From Promethearchaeota archaeon (GTDB lineage: Archaea; Asgardarchaeota; Lokiarchaeia; Sigynarchaeales; SOKP01): a stretch of DNA of 61,706 nucleotides. How positions within the stretch are numbered: the first letter of the stretch is position 1; every line of letters begins with the position of its first letter. Under the pieces are notes generated by a model that had not been told where the DNA came from, did not search any database, and saw only the letters and a list, made by a program, of their open reading frames with translations. The stretch covers positions 1 through 61,706 of the forward strand of contig WJIN01000428.1 of NCBI GenBank assembly GCA_014730295.1, in the 5' to 3' direction. Of the stretch, positions 18,382 to 27,811 are shown piece by piece. Position numbers and translations under genes: made by a program.

Positions 18382-19341
18382 CTAATTTTTTTCCATAAAC
18401 CTAATAACGTCTTCATAGCTATGGTCTGTCATAGGTCCAAAGGTTTGAACTTTTAAAGCACCCACCGCATTCGCAAATTTTCCAATTCTTTGGAGATCCC
18501 ATCCTTGAAGAAATCCCGCAACAAAAGCTCCGCCAAAAGAATCCCCTGCACCTGTAGGGTCTCTTTCCTCGACTTTGAAAGAAGGGATCTTAATTTCTTG
18601 CTTATTATCTTTACTAAAAATTATTGACCCATCGCTTCCTTGCTTCAACACTACAATATCAGGTCCTTTATTTAGTAGGCTAAGACACGCTTCTCTCCCG
18701 CCTTTCACTCTTGCCAACATTTCTGCTTCTTCACCACTGGGGAGTAGAATAGTCGTTTTTTCTAACACAGGTTCACAGATTTCCAAAATCATTTCTATAT
18801 CAAGCATTTCAGGTCTCAGATTTGGATCAAAACTAATTATTACATCGGGATTGTGTTTCTTCGCAATCTCAATAGCCCGATAACATGCTTCCCTTGATTG
18901 CTCGCTTATGGAAAGCGCACTACCCATGATATGAAGAGCTTTTATATCGTCAAAATAATCTTCACTAATATCATTAATAGAAGTTTCTCCCGCGGCTCCA
19001 GCAGCAAAAATGAATTTTCTTGAACCATCGGAATTATATTGATTAAATGCTATCCCTGTCGTTTGATGTGAATCTATTCGTATTTGAGAGATATCAATAC
19101 CATCACTCTCCATTTTTTCGATGATACATTGTCCAAATTCATCATCTCCAACCACCCCTATATACCCAGTGGTAATATTAAAGGGTTTCGACATTCTCGC
19201 TGCTGAATCGATAAATATAGCGGGAGCTCCACTTGGATAGGGACCTTTATAAGTCTCACCAACTTTCCCGTGGGGAACACCCACTTTGGGGCGCATTATC
19301 TCTACTAATAATTCACCTAATGAAATAATATCTGGGCACAT
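18382..19341 (-). CDS. PfkB-family sugar kinase, 2-keto-3-deoxygluconate-kinase-like
   Basis: The 319-residue ribokinase-family protein has an N-terminal substrate region (ISLGELLVEIMRP, TGYIGVVGDDEFGQ), a GAAGETSI lid segment and the C-terminal signature DPTGAGDSFGGAFVAGFL with the catalytic Asp near residue 267. The early sequence is closest in style to KDG or fructose kinases. It would phosphorylate a sugar or keto-sugar in the cytoplasm. The 3' end is 3 nt from the convergent phosphoesterase gene. Confidence 0.85.
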   Translation of the reverse strand: MCPDIISLGELLVEIMRPKVGVPHGKVGETYKGPYPSGAPAIFIDSAARMSKPFNITTGYIGVVGDDEFGQCIIEKMESDGIDISQIRIDSHQTTGIAFNQYNSDGSRKFIFAAGAAGETSINDISEDYFDDIKALHIMGSALSISEQSREACYRAIEIAKKHNPDVIISFDPNLRPEMLDIEMILEICEPVLEKTTILLPSGEEAEMLARVKGGREACLSLLNKGPDIVVLKQGSDGSIIFSKDNKQEIKIPSFKVEERDPTGAGDSFGGAFVAGFLQGWDLQRIGKFANAVGALKVQTFGPMTDHSYEDVIRFMEKN

Positions 19342-19489
19342 TTTTTCTTTCCCTCAATTGAGAATTATTTGAAAATTGTCTATATTTTTAGATATATAAT
19401 ATGTGTACTTCTTCATATTTTTAATCAAAAGAGAAATCATTCCACCTTCGAAAAGCAAGCTATTTAAAATCTAACATTAAACTATAAAT

Positions 19490-20566
19490 ATGACAACTAA
19501 AGAAGAAATAAAAAGTTCTGAGACAATATTGGAAGGATTTTTGTCAAATTATTTCGTCATTGCTGGAATGGTGGTTATATTTAGCTTTTCGTTTTTATTT
19601 CAGCTATTTTTTGAAAATTTAGATGAAATTTTTATTTCTACCATTCTGAGAAATGAATTTTTGCGACCTATATGCGACCCATTCTGGTTAGTGGTTTATT
19701 GGGGCACAGTAGCTATCTTTTTTCTTGCTATCGCTGTATATTTTGTTTTTGATAACAAACGGGGGATGGGATTAGCGGTAGTCGCAATAGTAGTCTTAGG
19801 AGGATTATTTTTAGGGGATGCCCTTAAATCCTTCTTCGGTCTTTTTGGTATACAAAGACCCGATATTCCTATCAATTGGATTCCAGATTTTTATGCGGAT
19901 TTCTTACCAACTCGGACAGAAACGAGTGATTTTCCAGGTCAATCTGTATTGGTCCCTGCGGCTCTTTCAGTGTATTTCTACCTAAAAAATCCCAAAAAAT
20001 GGAAAAAAGTAATTTTTCCAATCTATGTGGTACTTATGATGTTGGCACGACCCTATGTAGGAGTTAATCATCTTTCGGCAAATATCGCGGGTACAATTCT
20101 TGGAATATATATTGGGTTGTTGGTCTATAACTATACCCCAAAAGTGCGACAACTTGAAATATTCAAAAGCAAAATAATCAAATTCGTAGCTGCGGTGGGG
20201 GTATTCGGGCTTATGATAATTATTTACACGACGCAACGCCCCTTTTTAATTGAACCTGCCCAAGGAGTAGATCTTGACGTTCGGATGTTTATGATGGTAC
20301 TTGGGGGATTTATAGGATTATCTCTGACAGAATATCCAAAAGAACTGAAGTTCCAACTCGATTCTTTAAAAACGAAAGCTATTCATATATCCAGTATAAT
20401 CATCTGCTACATTGTCCTTTTTGGGTTATACATTCTTACGTTAATCCTTGGACCCACTTTGCTCTGGCTAGGTATCATTATAGGTTTTTTTGATGGTTTA
20501 TGGATTGCTATCGGTGGTCCTCTATTAGTTGAATATCTTAATAAAGAAAATATAATACAAACTTAA
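19490..20566 (+). CDS. PAP2-superfamily-like membrane protein with altered active site
   Basis: This is a multi-pass membrane protein of 358 residues with about nine hydrophobic helices. The PAP2 signature blocks can be traced: FFGLFGIQRP for KX6RP, SDFPGQSVLVPA where PSGH is expected, and LARPYVGVNHLSAN for SRX5HX3D. The PSGH His appears as Gln and the last Asp as Asn, while the HLSAN His is kept. It may be a phosphatase variant or a non-catalytic lipid-binding relative. The amidohydrolase gene follows 53 nt downstream on the same strand. Confidence 0.65.
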   Translation: MTTKEEIKSSETILEGFLSNYFVIAGMVVIFSFSFLFQLFFENLDEIFISTILRNEFLRPICDPFWLVVYWGTVAIFFLAIAVYFVFDNKRGMGLAVVAIVVLGGLFLGDALKSFFGLFGIQRPDIPINWIPDFYADFLPTRTETSDFPGQSVLVPAALSVYFYLKNPKKWKKVIFPIYVVLMMLARPYVGVNHLSANIAGTILGIYIGLLVYNYTPKVRQLEIFKSKIIKFVAAVGVFGLMIIIYTTQRPFLIEPAQGVDLDVRMFMMVLGGFIGLSLTEYPKELKFQLDSLKTKAIHISSIIICYIVLFGLYILTLILGPTLLWLGIIIGFFDGLWIAIGGPLLVEYLNKENIIQT

Positions 20567-20619
20567 GCGAATAATATAAAACATAACAACCAATTATTAT
20601 ATCGAGGTTATTAATTACT

Positions 20620-21564
20620 ATGACAATAGATTCACACGTACACCTATTTTTTGAAGGAAGCGATCCTGAGGAATTTTTTATTGGATGTGCTCAAGCGGGA
20701 GTCGCAATATTTGGAAAAGATAAACCTAAGGACGATCACCAAGATGCAAAACAATTATATGAGCAACAAATGGATATTCTTTCTGATAAGAACGGAAGTA
20801 GATTAATTCGAGAGATGGACAAGGCAAATATCGATAAAGCAATTCTTCTCCCATTAGATTTTTGGTTGAAATATCCTAAAGCAGAATACAAAGGGATTTC
20901 CATTAAAAAGAAAAATGAAATTTATGCAAGTGTAGTCGAAACTTATCCAGATCGGTTTAAAACCTATTTTGGGATAGACCCCCGACGCAAAGACGCTAGA
21001 ATATTGTTAGATTTAGCGATGAAGAAGTGGCAGCCAGTCGGACTTAAGATCCATCCTACTGCAGGATTTTATCCTGATGACCCCATCTGTTATCCTCTTT
21101 ATGAACTTGCAATGGAGTATGATTTACCAATCTTAATTCATAGCGGTCAAGAACCTGCCCCTATGGAGGCAAAGTGGAGCCATCCTATGTATATTGATAC
21201 CGTTGCCGCCGATTTTCCCGAAGCAACGATTATTGTTGCTCATTGTGGTCACGGTTGGTGGCGTCAAACTTTGGATTTAGCAATCATGAAACCTAATATG
21301 TATGTGGATTTTTCTGGCTGGCAACCATTATTTAATATCAATCCTGATTACTTTTGGGAACCATTACGATTTGCGATAGATACTTTAGGTCCTTGGCGGG
21401 TTCTCTTTGGTTCTGATGGAAGTATGTTGGATGTGTTTCTCTCACCAAAAAAATGGGCAAAAGCAGCTTCCAGTCCTTCTAAAACAACAGAAATAAAATT
21501 TTCGGAACGAGAAATTGACATTTTCACCCAGAAAGCAGCGAAAAAACTCTACAATATAACATAA
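20620..21564 (+). CDS. Amidohydrolase_2-family metal-dependent hydrolase
   Basis: The 314-residue protein has an N-terminal DSHVHLF metal pair, a GLKIHPTAGF strand with Lys and His, LIHSGQEP, VAHCGHGWW and a final LFGSDGSM with the conserved Asp. These are the motifs of the amidohydrolase_2 branch, which includes decarboxylases and lactonases. It therefore looks catalytically competent, in contrast with the barrel at 14025-15503. The substrate is unknown. Co-transcription with the upstream PAP2-like gene is possible. Confidence 0.85.
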   Translation: MTIDSHVHLFFEGSDPEEFFIGCAQAGVAIFGKDKPKDDHQDAKQLYEQQMDILSDKNGSRLIREMDKANIDKAILLPLDFWLKYPKAEYKGISIKKKNEIYASVVETYPDRFKTYFGIDPRRKDARILLDLAMKKWQPVGLKIHPTAGFYPDDPICYPLYELAMEYDLPILIHSGQEPAPMEAKWSHPMYIDTVAADFPEATIIVAHCGHGWWRQTLDLAIMKPNMYVDFSGWQPLFNINPDYFWEPLRFAIDTLGPWRVLFGSDGSMLDVFLSPKKWAKAASSPSKTTEIKFSEREIDIFTQKAAKKLYNIT

Positions 21565-21993
21565 CGGACATCCTACCGAAAAATTAAAATATAATAGTAA
21601 AATAGAAGAGGTTAGATCAAACCGCAGCGATATCAGTTGAGTCCAAGTAAGTTTTTGAAAATGACTTCCTCTAAATATGCTGCTGCACGTAGTACCACCT
21701 AATACCGATTCACGAACGTGTTGAGGTCCACAGAGACGTGCACTCTTAAAAATGCATATAATCTCTTTTTCTTTATTTTTATTTAGTGAATTTCATTTTT
21801 AAAGGTACCAAAACACCATATCAAATAATAAAATTCATCTAAAAGTTCTCTAGCATTTAATTTTCTTTCCATTTTTTCGATATATAGCTCTTAATGTAGC
21901 TTGAGTATCTCAAATATTTTTAATAAATTATTTTTAAATTTATAAAACATAATCTTCTTTTATATTCAGAAAACAATAAAAATTTGATAAAAT
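21565..21993. other. Long intergenic region, part less AT-rich
   Basis: This 429-nt gap between two plus-strand genes contains a segment near 21600-21760 that is noticeably richer in G and C than the flanks and carries a nested inverted repeat, described as a separate candidate RNA. The rest (21760-21993) is very AT-rich and presumably holds the promoter of the flavin-reductase-like gene. No protein frame with convincing codon structure was found. Confidence 0.5.
21600..21760. ncRNA. Candidate structured RNA with nested stem-loop
   Basis: Within a GC-richer island three nested arms can be paired: TGCACGT (21684-21690) with ACGTGCA (21736-21742), ACCT (21697-21700) with AGGT (21724-21727), and an inner CACG-AA-CGTG hairpin (21711-21720). 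The strand is undetermined because the pairing works on either. I recognise no known RNA family; it does not show the signal-recognition-particle or RNase P core motifs. The limits given are approximate. Confidence 0.3.
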
Positions 21994-22470
21994 ATGGATG
22001 AAAATAGAAAAGAAATTGATCCATACGATTATATTGAACATTTTTTTAGTCAAACCGCTCTTTTAGTATCTATGGGGAAAGACAATGAAAAAAATGTGAT
22101 GGCTTTAGATTGGAAGACAATCGGTGAGCTTTGGCATATTCCCGCAATTACCGTAGCAGTCGCTCCGAGCCGTTATTCTTTCAAATTACTAACGGAAGGA
22201 ATAAGGGAATTTAGTGTTAATATCCCTTCATCTAAAACATCAGATGCAATTATGGTTGCGGGCTCTTCTTCCGGAAGAAATACTGATAAATTTCAAAAAG
22301 CTAATCTGAAAGCAATAGACGGAAAAAACACCAAAGTTCCCACGATTCAAGATTGCTTATTGAGCTATGAGTGTGAGATCATCCATGAGACAAAATCAGG
22401 TAATATGGCCCCTCATCACTTGTTTTTTGGGAAGATCCTCAAAGCTTATGCATCTAAAGATATTCTTTAA
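21994..22470 (+). CDS. Flavin-reductase-like FMN-binding protein
   Basis: The 158-residue protein resembles the flavin reductase-like split-barrel family: FFSQTALLVSMG, a WKTIGELWHIPAITVAVAPSRYS region where FMN would bind, and REFSVNIP followed by a conserved late CEIIHE strand. It is slightly shorter than typical members (about 180-190 residues) but reads complete. It would bind FMN and take part in electron transfer or flavin reduction in the cytoplasm. The partner is unknown. Confidence 0.75.
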   Translation: MDENRKEIDPYDYIEHFFSQTALLVSMGKDNEKNVMALDWKTIGELWHIPAITVAVAPSRYSFKLLTEGIREFSVNIPSSKTSDAIMVAGSSSGRNTDKFQKANLKAIDGKNTKVPTIQDCLLSYECEIIHETKSGNMAPHHLFFGKILKAYASKDIL

Positions 22471-22681
22471 CTTCAGTTAGATTAGTTTTGATTAATTTTT
22501 TATTTCTTATTATTTTCTTACCAGAATCATTTACTCAAATAAATCTAAAAAGTCCTGCTTGTTAGCCACATCTTTAGAGATAGCATTTCCTCATTGTAAT
22601 TAAGTATGATTACATCATTCATTTTTACGTCGTATTGCAAAATTTAAAAAGAAGGTGGATTTATAATAAAATGATGATTAT

Positions 22682-23437
22682 ATGAACACTCTTTTTGTAA
22701 TAATCCTTTTTGGTTTCTTAATGAGTTTGATTGCTTGGATAGGATTAATTACATTATCTATTAAAGAGAAAATTCTGAGAAAAATTTTATTAATATTAGT
22801 AGCTTTTTCTGCTGGAGCATTATTAGGGGGTGCATTTCTTCATTTAGTGCCCGAGACTATTATCAATGGTGGAGAAATTATGAGTGTGTTTATTTGGTTA
22901 TTAATTGGGTTCTCAATTTTTTTCCTATTAGAGCAATTTCTTCAATGGCAGCATCATCATCGAGTACCTTCAGACTATAAACGACCAGTTGGATATTTAA
23001 TTCTAGTTGCTGATGGTTTACATAATTTTATTGGCGGATTAGCTATTGCCAGTTCTTTTATGGTGAGTTTTGAAGTAGGAATTATCACATGGATTGCGGC
23101 AGCAGCGCATGAAATTCCCCAGGAATTGGGAGATTTCGGAGTTCTTTTACAAAGTGGTTGGAAAAAAAGAAATGCGTTAATCTTTAATTTTCTTTCCGCT
23201 TTGACGATAATTCCTGGAGGGATAATAACTTTTTTCATTTCTGGAAGCTTTGATACAACTATTCTATTACCTTTTGCTGCGGGAAATTTTTTATATATAG
23301 CCGCTTCAGACCTGATCCCAGAGATAAAACACGGAAAAAAAGATTATGGTGAGTCGGTATTGACGAGATTAGGACATTTTTTCGCCTTTATTGTGGGTAT
23401 CTTATTCATTTTAATGGTGAGAATTATTTTTGGATAA
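22682..23437 (+). CDS. ZIP-family metal transporter
   Basis: The 251-residue protein has about eight membrane helices. It keeps the ZIP signatures: HLVPETI in TM2-3, a His-rich loop (WQHHHRVP) between TM3 and TM4, DGLHNFIGGLAIASSF in TM4 and AAAHEIPQELGDFGVLLQSG in TM5, which together form the metal path. It would import zinc, iron or another divalent cation into the cytoplasm. It is monocistronic and starts with ATG; all transport residues look intact. Confidence 0.9.
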   Translation: MNTLFVIILFGFLMSLIAWIGLITLSIKEKILRKILLILVAFSAGALLGGAFLHLVPETIINGGEIMSVFIWLLIGFSIFFLLEQFLQWQHHHRVPSDYKRPVGYLILVADGLHNFIGGLAIASSFMVSFEVGIITWIAAAAHEIPQELGDFGVLLQSGWKKRNALIFNFLSALTIIPGGIITFFISGSFDTTILLPFAAGNFLYIAASDLIPEIKHGKKDYGESVLTRLGHFFAFIVGILFILMVRIIFG

Positions 23438-23587
23438 TAAAAAGATATAAGATGGAAATAGTACCACTTGATTATAGTAAATATGGTATTTAGATAAAAA
23501 AGATATTTTTAAATATTATTCGAAACTTGTTTGTAAATTAAATTCAAAAAAATATAAAATTAAAAATCTTAAAGAAGTAAAACTTAA

Positions 23588-25615
23588 ATGAACAAAACTA
23601 ATGGGAATGGAAATTCCTATAAGGATCCAAAAAAGGAGAGTAAACAAAATAATTTAAAACACACCACACTCGGTCCAATAGACAATCTGGAAGAATATGT
23701 AAATACAGATTGGTGGAAAAATCTTTTTAATTCCAATTATTTAAAAACAGATGGGGATGTCGTCAATGATCCAGAAATCACATCTCACGAAGTAAACCTA
23801 TTGATGAATCTTCTCAATCTTAAAGAAAACGACAGAATTCTAGATCTATGCTGTGGGCAGGGTAGGCATTTAATTGAACTGTCTAAAAGGGGTTTTAAGC
23901 AACTTTATGGCTTGGATCAATCATCATTTTTAATAAGAAAAGCCAAATCAACAGCCTTGAAAGAAGGATGTGCTGTTCGCTTTAAAGAAGGGGATGCCCG
24001 TAAATTACCTTATCCAATAGATTATTTTGACTTCGTTATGATATTGGGAAATAGTTTTGGATACTTTGAATCTAAACAAGATGATCTTAAAGTATTAAAA
24101 GAAGTGAGAAGAGTTTTAAAACCCTATGGCACAGTCTTTTTAGATCTTACTGATGGAGAATATCTCTCAAAAAATTATAGTCCTCGTTCGTGGGAATGGA
24201 TAAATAAAAGGTTTTTTGTCTGTCGGGAACGAAGCCTTTCATTGGATAAGGATCGGTTAATCTCAAGAGAAGTGATAACAGATGTGAATCAAGGGGTTAT
24301 TGCAGATCAATTCTATGCTGAAAGACTATATACCAAGGAGAAAATTATTGAACTATTAAAGGTTGCGGCATATCTTGAACCTATTTTTCACGGAGAACTG
24401 AGTTCTAACTCTAAAAAGAACCAAGATCTCGGTATGATGGAAAAACGAATCCTTGTCTCATCTCGGGTACAAAAAGAATGGACCCCAAAGAAGCCACGTA
24501 AAGAAGTCAAAAATGTGGTCGTTTTAATGGGAGATCCAAATAAAATTGATATTGTAAAACCTTCTCATGTGTTTGATGAGGATGATATGTATACCATTAA
24601 CGAGTTAAAATCTGCCTTACACGAGTTAGATGATTATAATTTTATATATCTTGATAATCATGACACTCTTATTTGGGATTTGACGAAAAAGAAAAACAAA
24701 ATTGATTTTATACTGAACTTATGCGATGAGGGATATTATAATGATGCGCGTAATGAATTACATATACCTGCTTTGTTGGAAATCCTAAAGATCCCATATA
24801 CAGGGGGCGGTCCTCAGTGCTTGGCATTTTGCTATGATAAATCTTTAGTCCGAGGAATCGCAAAAGAAATGAATATTCCAGTAGGAGATGGAATTTATGT
24901 TAAGCAAGAAGATTTTACTTATCAATTTCTTCCCTTCAATTTTCCCGTCCTGGTCAAACCTAATTTTGGAGATTCAAGTTTTGGTATAACTCAAAACAGT
25001 TATGTAGAAAATGGAGAGGGTTTAGTAAATATTATTAATGAAATCAGACAAAAGTTTGGTTATGATAAACCCATTTTGATTGAGGAGTTTCTCCCAGGTG
25101 CTGATTTATCTGTAGGAATTATTGGTAATCCCGATGAAACTTATCGAATTCTTCCCATCACCGAAGAGGACTATTCTGAATTACCGGAAGATATTCCAAA
25201 AATTTGCGGATATGAAGCTAAATGGATGCCTGATTCTCCATATTGGAATATTAAATCGATCCCCGCCAGAATAGATGATCAAAAAAAACATTTTATAATC
25301 GATTGTTGCGTGAAATTATTCAAACGACTTGAATGCAAGGATTATTGCAGATTTGATTGGCGTCTTGATGCACAAGGTAATCCGAAACTTCTTGAAGTCA
25401 ATCCAAACCCAGGATGGTGTTGGGATGGCCATCTCGCTAAAATGGCGAAGATTGATGGTTTTTCTTATAGTGAAATGTTAAAAGAAATTTTAGAAGCCGC
25501 GGAAAGGAGGATTGGACTAAGAACATCTCAAGAAGAATTGGAGAAACCCGATCAAGAATGCAAGATTGTTGACAAAAAGTCCTCAAAAGATCTAATTCAA
25601 GAACAGGGCAATTAA
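23588..25615 (+). CDS. Methyltransferase - D-Ala-D-Ala-ligase-like ATP-grasp fusion
   Basis: The N-terminal half is a class I SAM-dependent methyltransferase: motif I ILDLCCGQGRHL at residues 84-95, acidic GLDQS strand end at 108-112, motif IV-like FDFVMILGNSFGYF. From about residue 308 a D-alanine-D-alanine-ligase-like ATP-grasp follows (NLCDEGY, the IPYTGGGPQ loop, VLVKPNFGDSSFGI, CRFDWR and LEVNPNPG for metal binding). Both halves look complete. ATP-grasp enzymes of this type join a carboxylate to an amine, so the protein could make and methylate a peptide-like or amino-acid-derived product. Archaea lack typical D-Ala peptidoglycan, so a standard Ddl role is unlikely. Confidence 0.82.
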   Translation: MNKTNGNGNSYKDPKKESKQNNLKHTTLGPIDNLEEYVNTDWWKNLFNSNYLKTDGDVVNDPEITSHEVNLLMNLLNLKENDRILDLCCGQGRHLIELSKRGFKQLYGLDQSSFLIRKAKSTALKEGCAVRFKEGDARKLPYPIDYFDFVMILGNSFGYFESKQDDLKVLKEVRRVLKPYGTVFLDLTDGEYLSKNYSPRSWEWINKRFFVCRERSLSLDKDRLISREVITDVNQGVIADQFYAERLYTKEKIIELLKVAAYLEPIFHGELSSNSKKNQDLGMMEKRILVSSRVQKEWTPKKPRKEVKNVVVLMGDPNKIDIVKPSHVFDEDDMYTINELKSALHELDDYNFIYLDNHDTLIWDLTKKKNKIDFILNLCDEGYYNDARNELHIPALLEILKIPYTGGGPQCLAFCYDKSLVRGIAKEMNIPVGDGIYVKQEDFTYQFLPFNFPVLVKPNFGDSSFGITQNSYVENGEGLVNIINEIRQKFGYDKPILIEEFLPGADLSVGIIGNPDETYRILPITEEDYSELPEDIPKICGYEAKWMPDSPYWNIKSIPARIDDQKKHFIIDCCVKLFKRLECKDYCRFDWRLDAQGNPKLLEVNPNPGWCWDGHLAKMAKIDGFSYSEMLKEILEAAERRIGLRTSQEELEKPDQECKIVDKKSSKDLIQEQGN

Positions 25616-25636
25616 AAAATACTATTTCCATTTAGA

Positions 25637-25650
25637 TTTTTTCCTTTTTT
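25637..25650 (+). terminator. Oligo-T terminator after the fusion gene
   Basis: Two T-runs of six (TTTTTTCCTTTTTT) lie 22 nt after the stop of the methyltransferase/ATP-grasp gene, which fits archaeal intrinsic termination by U-tracts. Confidence 0.5.
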
Positions 25651-25709
25651 CCTTCTTTATTTTTGGAAATTAAACCCACATTTTTTAATTACAAATAATT
25701 CATATGTAA

Positions 25710-27143
25710 ATGATTATGCCTTTTTCATATCGTTGTTATAATTGCGATAATCAGTTTAGTAGCTCGCAAATAAGCTATAGCTGTCCGAAATGCGAAGGAT
25801 TGGTACTAATTGAAATCAATCCTACTATAGTCAAACAATTATATGAAAAAAGATCTCAATTAGATAGTTTTTGGGATTTCAAAGCAATCTTACCAAAAAT
25901 CGAAGATCAGTTTATTGTAAGTTTAGGTGAAGGTGCAACCCCTTGTAGAAGATCGAAACGGTTGGGGAAGATTTGGAATATAGATGGGCTTTTTTTCAAA
26001 GATGAAACTCAAAATCCTACCAATTCTTTCAAGGATCGCGCCGCAGCATTACTTGTCTCTCATGCTCAAAGTTCAAAAAAAAATAAAATAATATGTGCTT
26101 CAAATGGAAATCAAGGAGCATCAATAGCCGCTTATGCCTCATTAGAGGGAATGGAATGTACTAACATTATTCCCAAGAGAATTGATGTGGGTAAAAAAGC
26201 TCAGATGATTGCATACAATTCTAAAATCATTGAAAATGGAGATTATGTAGATGAGGCAATTCAAGATTCAATTAAATCAAAATATAAAGAATATTATCAG
26301 GCAACTCCCGAATTCAATCCATTAACTATTGAAGCCCAAAAAACCATTTCATATGAAATTTTCCAACAGATTGGGCCAATAGATGGGATAATAGTACCCA
26401 TGGGAAGCGGGGGGTTATTATTGAGTATATGGAAAGGATTCAAAGAATTGAGGGAGGGTGGTATTATAAAAAGTCTTCCAAAAATGATTGGAGTACAATC
26501 TCAAGCATCTTCTCCCATAGTAAATCAAATGGAGCAGATCGAGGAAATCTTCAATAAGCCCGAAAAAAAGGGATTTAATTCCTATGCTTTGGGAATTTTA
26601 GTTAAAAAGCCATTTTATCAAAGCTTGGCCCTAAAAGCAATAAAAAACTCCAATGGGATGGCTATCTCTGTTCCAGAAAATATTATGCTCACTTCCGCTG
26701 AAGAACTAGCAAGTAATGAAGGAATTTTTGCTGAACCTGCCTCAGCTCTAACCGTCGGTGCGTTAAATATCTTACGTAAGGATAATAAAATACTTCCGAA
26801 TGAGAAAATCGTCTGTATGATTACGGGTTCTGGTTTAAAAACACCTCATGTACTGGAGGCGCTTTCGAGTAGAGCTAAGACCGCAGGATTAGGGGGGATA
26901 TTAAGCACTAAATTAAAAATACTCTCTCAAATCTCTATTTCACATAAAAATGGAATTTATGGAAAAAAAATCGGGGAAATACTCGGAGGAATCAGTCTTG
27001 CTGCTGTATATCAGCACCTAAAGGAATTAGAGGAACGGGAACTCATTAAACGGCAAAAAAAAGGAAAATCAGTATATTATCGAATTACCCCAAGGGGAAA
27101 GAAGGTATTAGAAGCACTTGAAACACTTATCTCGTTGTTATAA
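25710..27143 (+). CDS. thrC: Threonine synthase with C-terminal winged-helix domain
   Basis: An N-terminal zinc ribbon (CYNCDNQ...CPKCEG) is followed by a fold-type II PLP enzyme core: the PLP lysine lies in NPTNSFKDRAA near residue 107, the SNGNQGASIAA loop binds substrate phosphate and PMGSGGLLLS binds the PLP phosphate. These match archaeal threonine synthase, which converts O-phosphohomoserine to threonine. From about residue 403 a winged-helix segment is appended (IGEILGGISLAAVYQHLKEL, then a wing VYYRITPRGKKVLE). The appended domain is seen clearly and is not part of the standard enzyme; an autoregulatory role is inference. Confidence 0.82.
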   Translation: MIMPFSYRCYNCDNQFSSSQISYSCPKCEGLVLIEINPTIVKQLYEKRSQLDSFWDFKAILPKIEDQFIVSLGEGATPCRRSKRLGKIWNIDGLFFKDETQNPTNSFKDRAAALLVSHAQSSKKNKIICASNGNQGASIAAYASLEGMECTNIIPKRIDVGKKAQMIAYNSKIIENGDYVDEAIQDSIKSKYKEYYQATPEFNPLTIEAQKTISYEIFQQIGPIDGIIVPMGSGGLLLSIWKGFKELREGGIIKSLPKMIGVQSQASSPIVNQMEQIEEIFNKPEKKGFNSYALGILVKKPFYQSLALKAIKNSNGMAISVPENIMLTSAEELASNEGIFAEPASALTVGALNILRKDNKILPNEKIVCMITGSGLKTPHVLEALSSRAKTAGLGGILSTKLKILSQISISHKNGIYGKKIGEILGGISLAAVYQHLKELEERELIKRQKKGKSVYYRITPRGKKVLEALETLISLL

Positions 27144-27172
27144 GAGGTTTTGATGATTTTATATACAATTTA

Positions 27173-27796
27173 TTATTCATTAAGCGCTTTTTGAATAGTA
27201 AAATCTTGCTCTTCAGTTACATATAACTTCTCGAATAATTGAGGTAATGATTCATGCAATCCTTTTCTGAGTGGAATCGTTAATAGCAATGAAAGTGCAA
27301 TTCCAAGAGAATATTGAATTAAGCTATTCATAAATATCTCATATAATGCAGCATAGAATCCAAATAATATGATTTCATAGACAAAATAACCAAAAACCAT
27401 AATTAACCCTCCAATAGCTACTCCAATTATATCCCGATAAGTTAAACTTCTTCCATTTCGTTTTGGATCCGCAATCAATCCAACAGTAAATCCCTCTAAT
27501 CCTTTTATAACTAAAGTTGCTGGTGCATATATAAGAGCGCCTAGAAAGATGTCTGCTAAAGCTGAACCGATGCCTCCCGCCAATGCTCCCACAACAGGAC
27601 CAAATAAAAGAGCAGCTAACATCACCACTGCATCTCCAATGTTTATGTATCCTTGAGTTGCAGGAATTGGAATTGCAATAAGCATCGTAATTACACACGT
27701 TAATGCTCCAAAAATCCCTATTAATGAGAGAGAAATTGAATTATTTGGAGAATAGTATCCAAAAATGGTGTTTTTGTAATTTTTTTGATTATTCAT
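27173..27796 (-). CDS. ECF transporter S component
   Basis: The product is a roughly six-helix membrane protein with the ECF S-component style (ALTCVITMLIAIPIPATQGYINIGDAVVML, in part; FGPVVGALAGGIGSALADIF; APATLVIKGLEGF). Such proteins bind a vitamin or related ligand and associate with a shared energising module (EcfAAT), not present in this window. The ligand cannot be assigned. I chose the ATG at 27796 because AGGTGG lies 8 nt upstream; a GTG at 27808 would add four residues. A perfect 22-bp palindrome lies just upstream of the ribosome binding site. Confidence 0.8.
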   Translation of the reverse strand: MNNQKNYKNTIFGYYSPNNSISLSLIGIFGALTCVITMLIAIPIPATQGYINIGDAVVMLAALLFGPVVGALAGGIGSALADIFLGALIYAPATLVIKGLEGFTVGLIADPKRNGRSLTYRDIIGVAIGGLIMVFGYFVYEIILFGFYAALYEIFMNSLIQYSLGIALSLLLTIPLRKGLHESLPQLFEKLYVTEEQDFTIQKALNE

Positions 27797-27811
27797 TTTG
27801 ATTACCACCTA

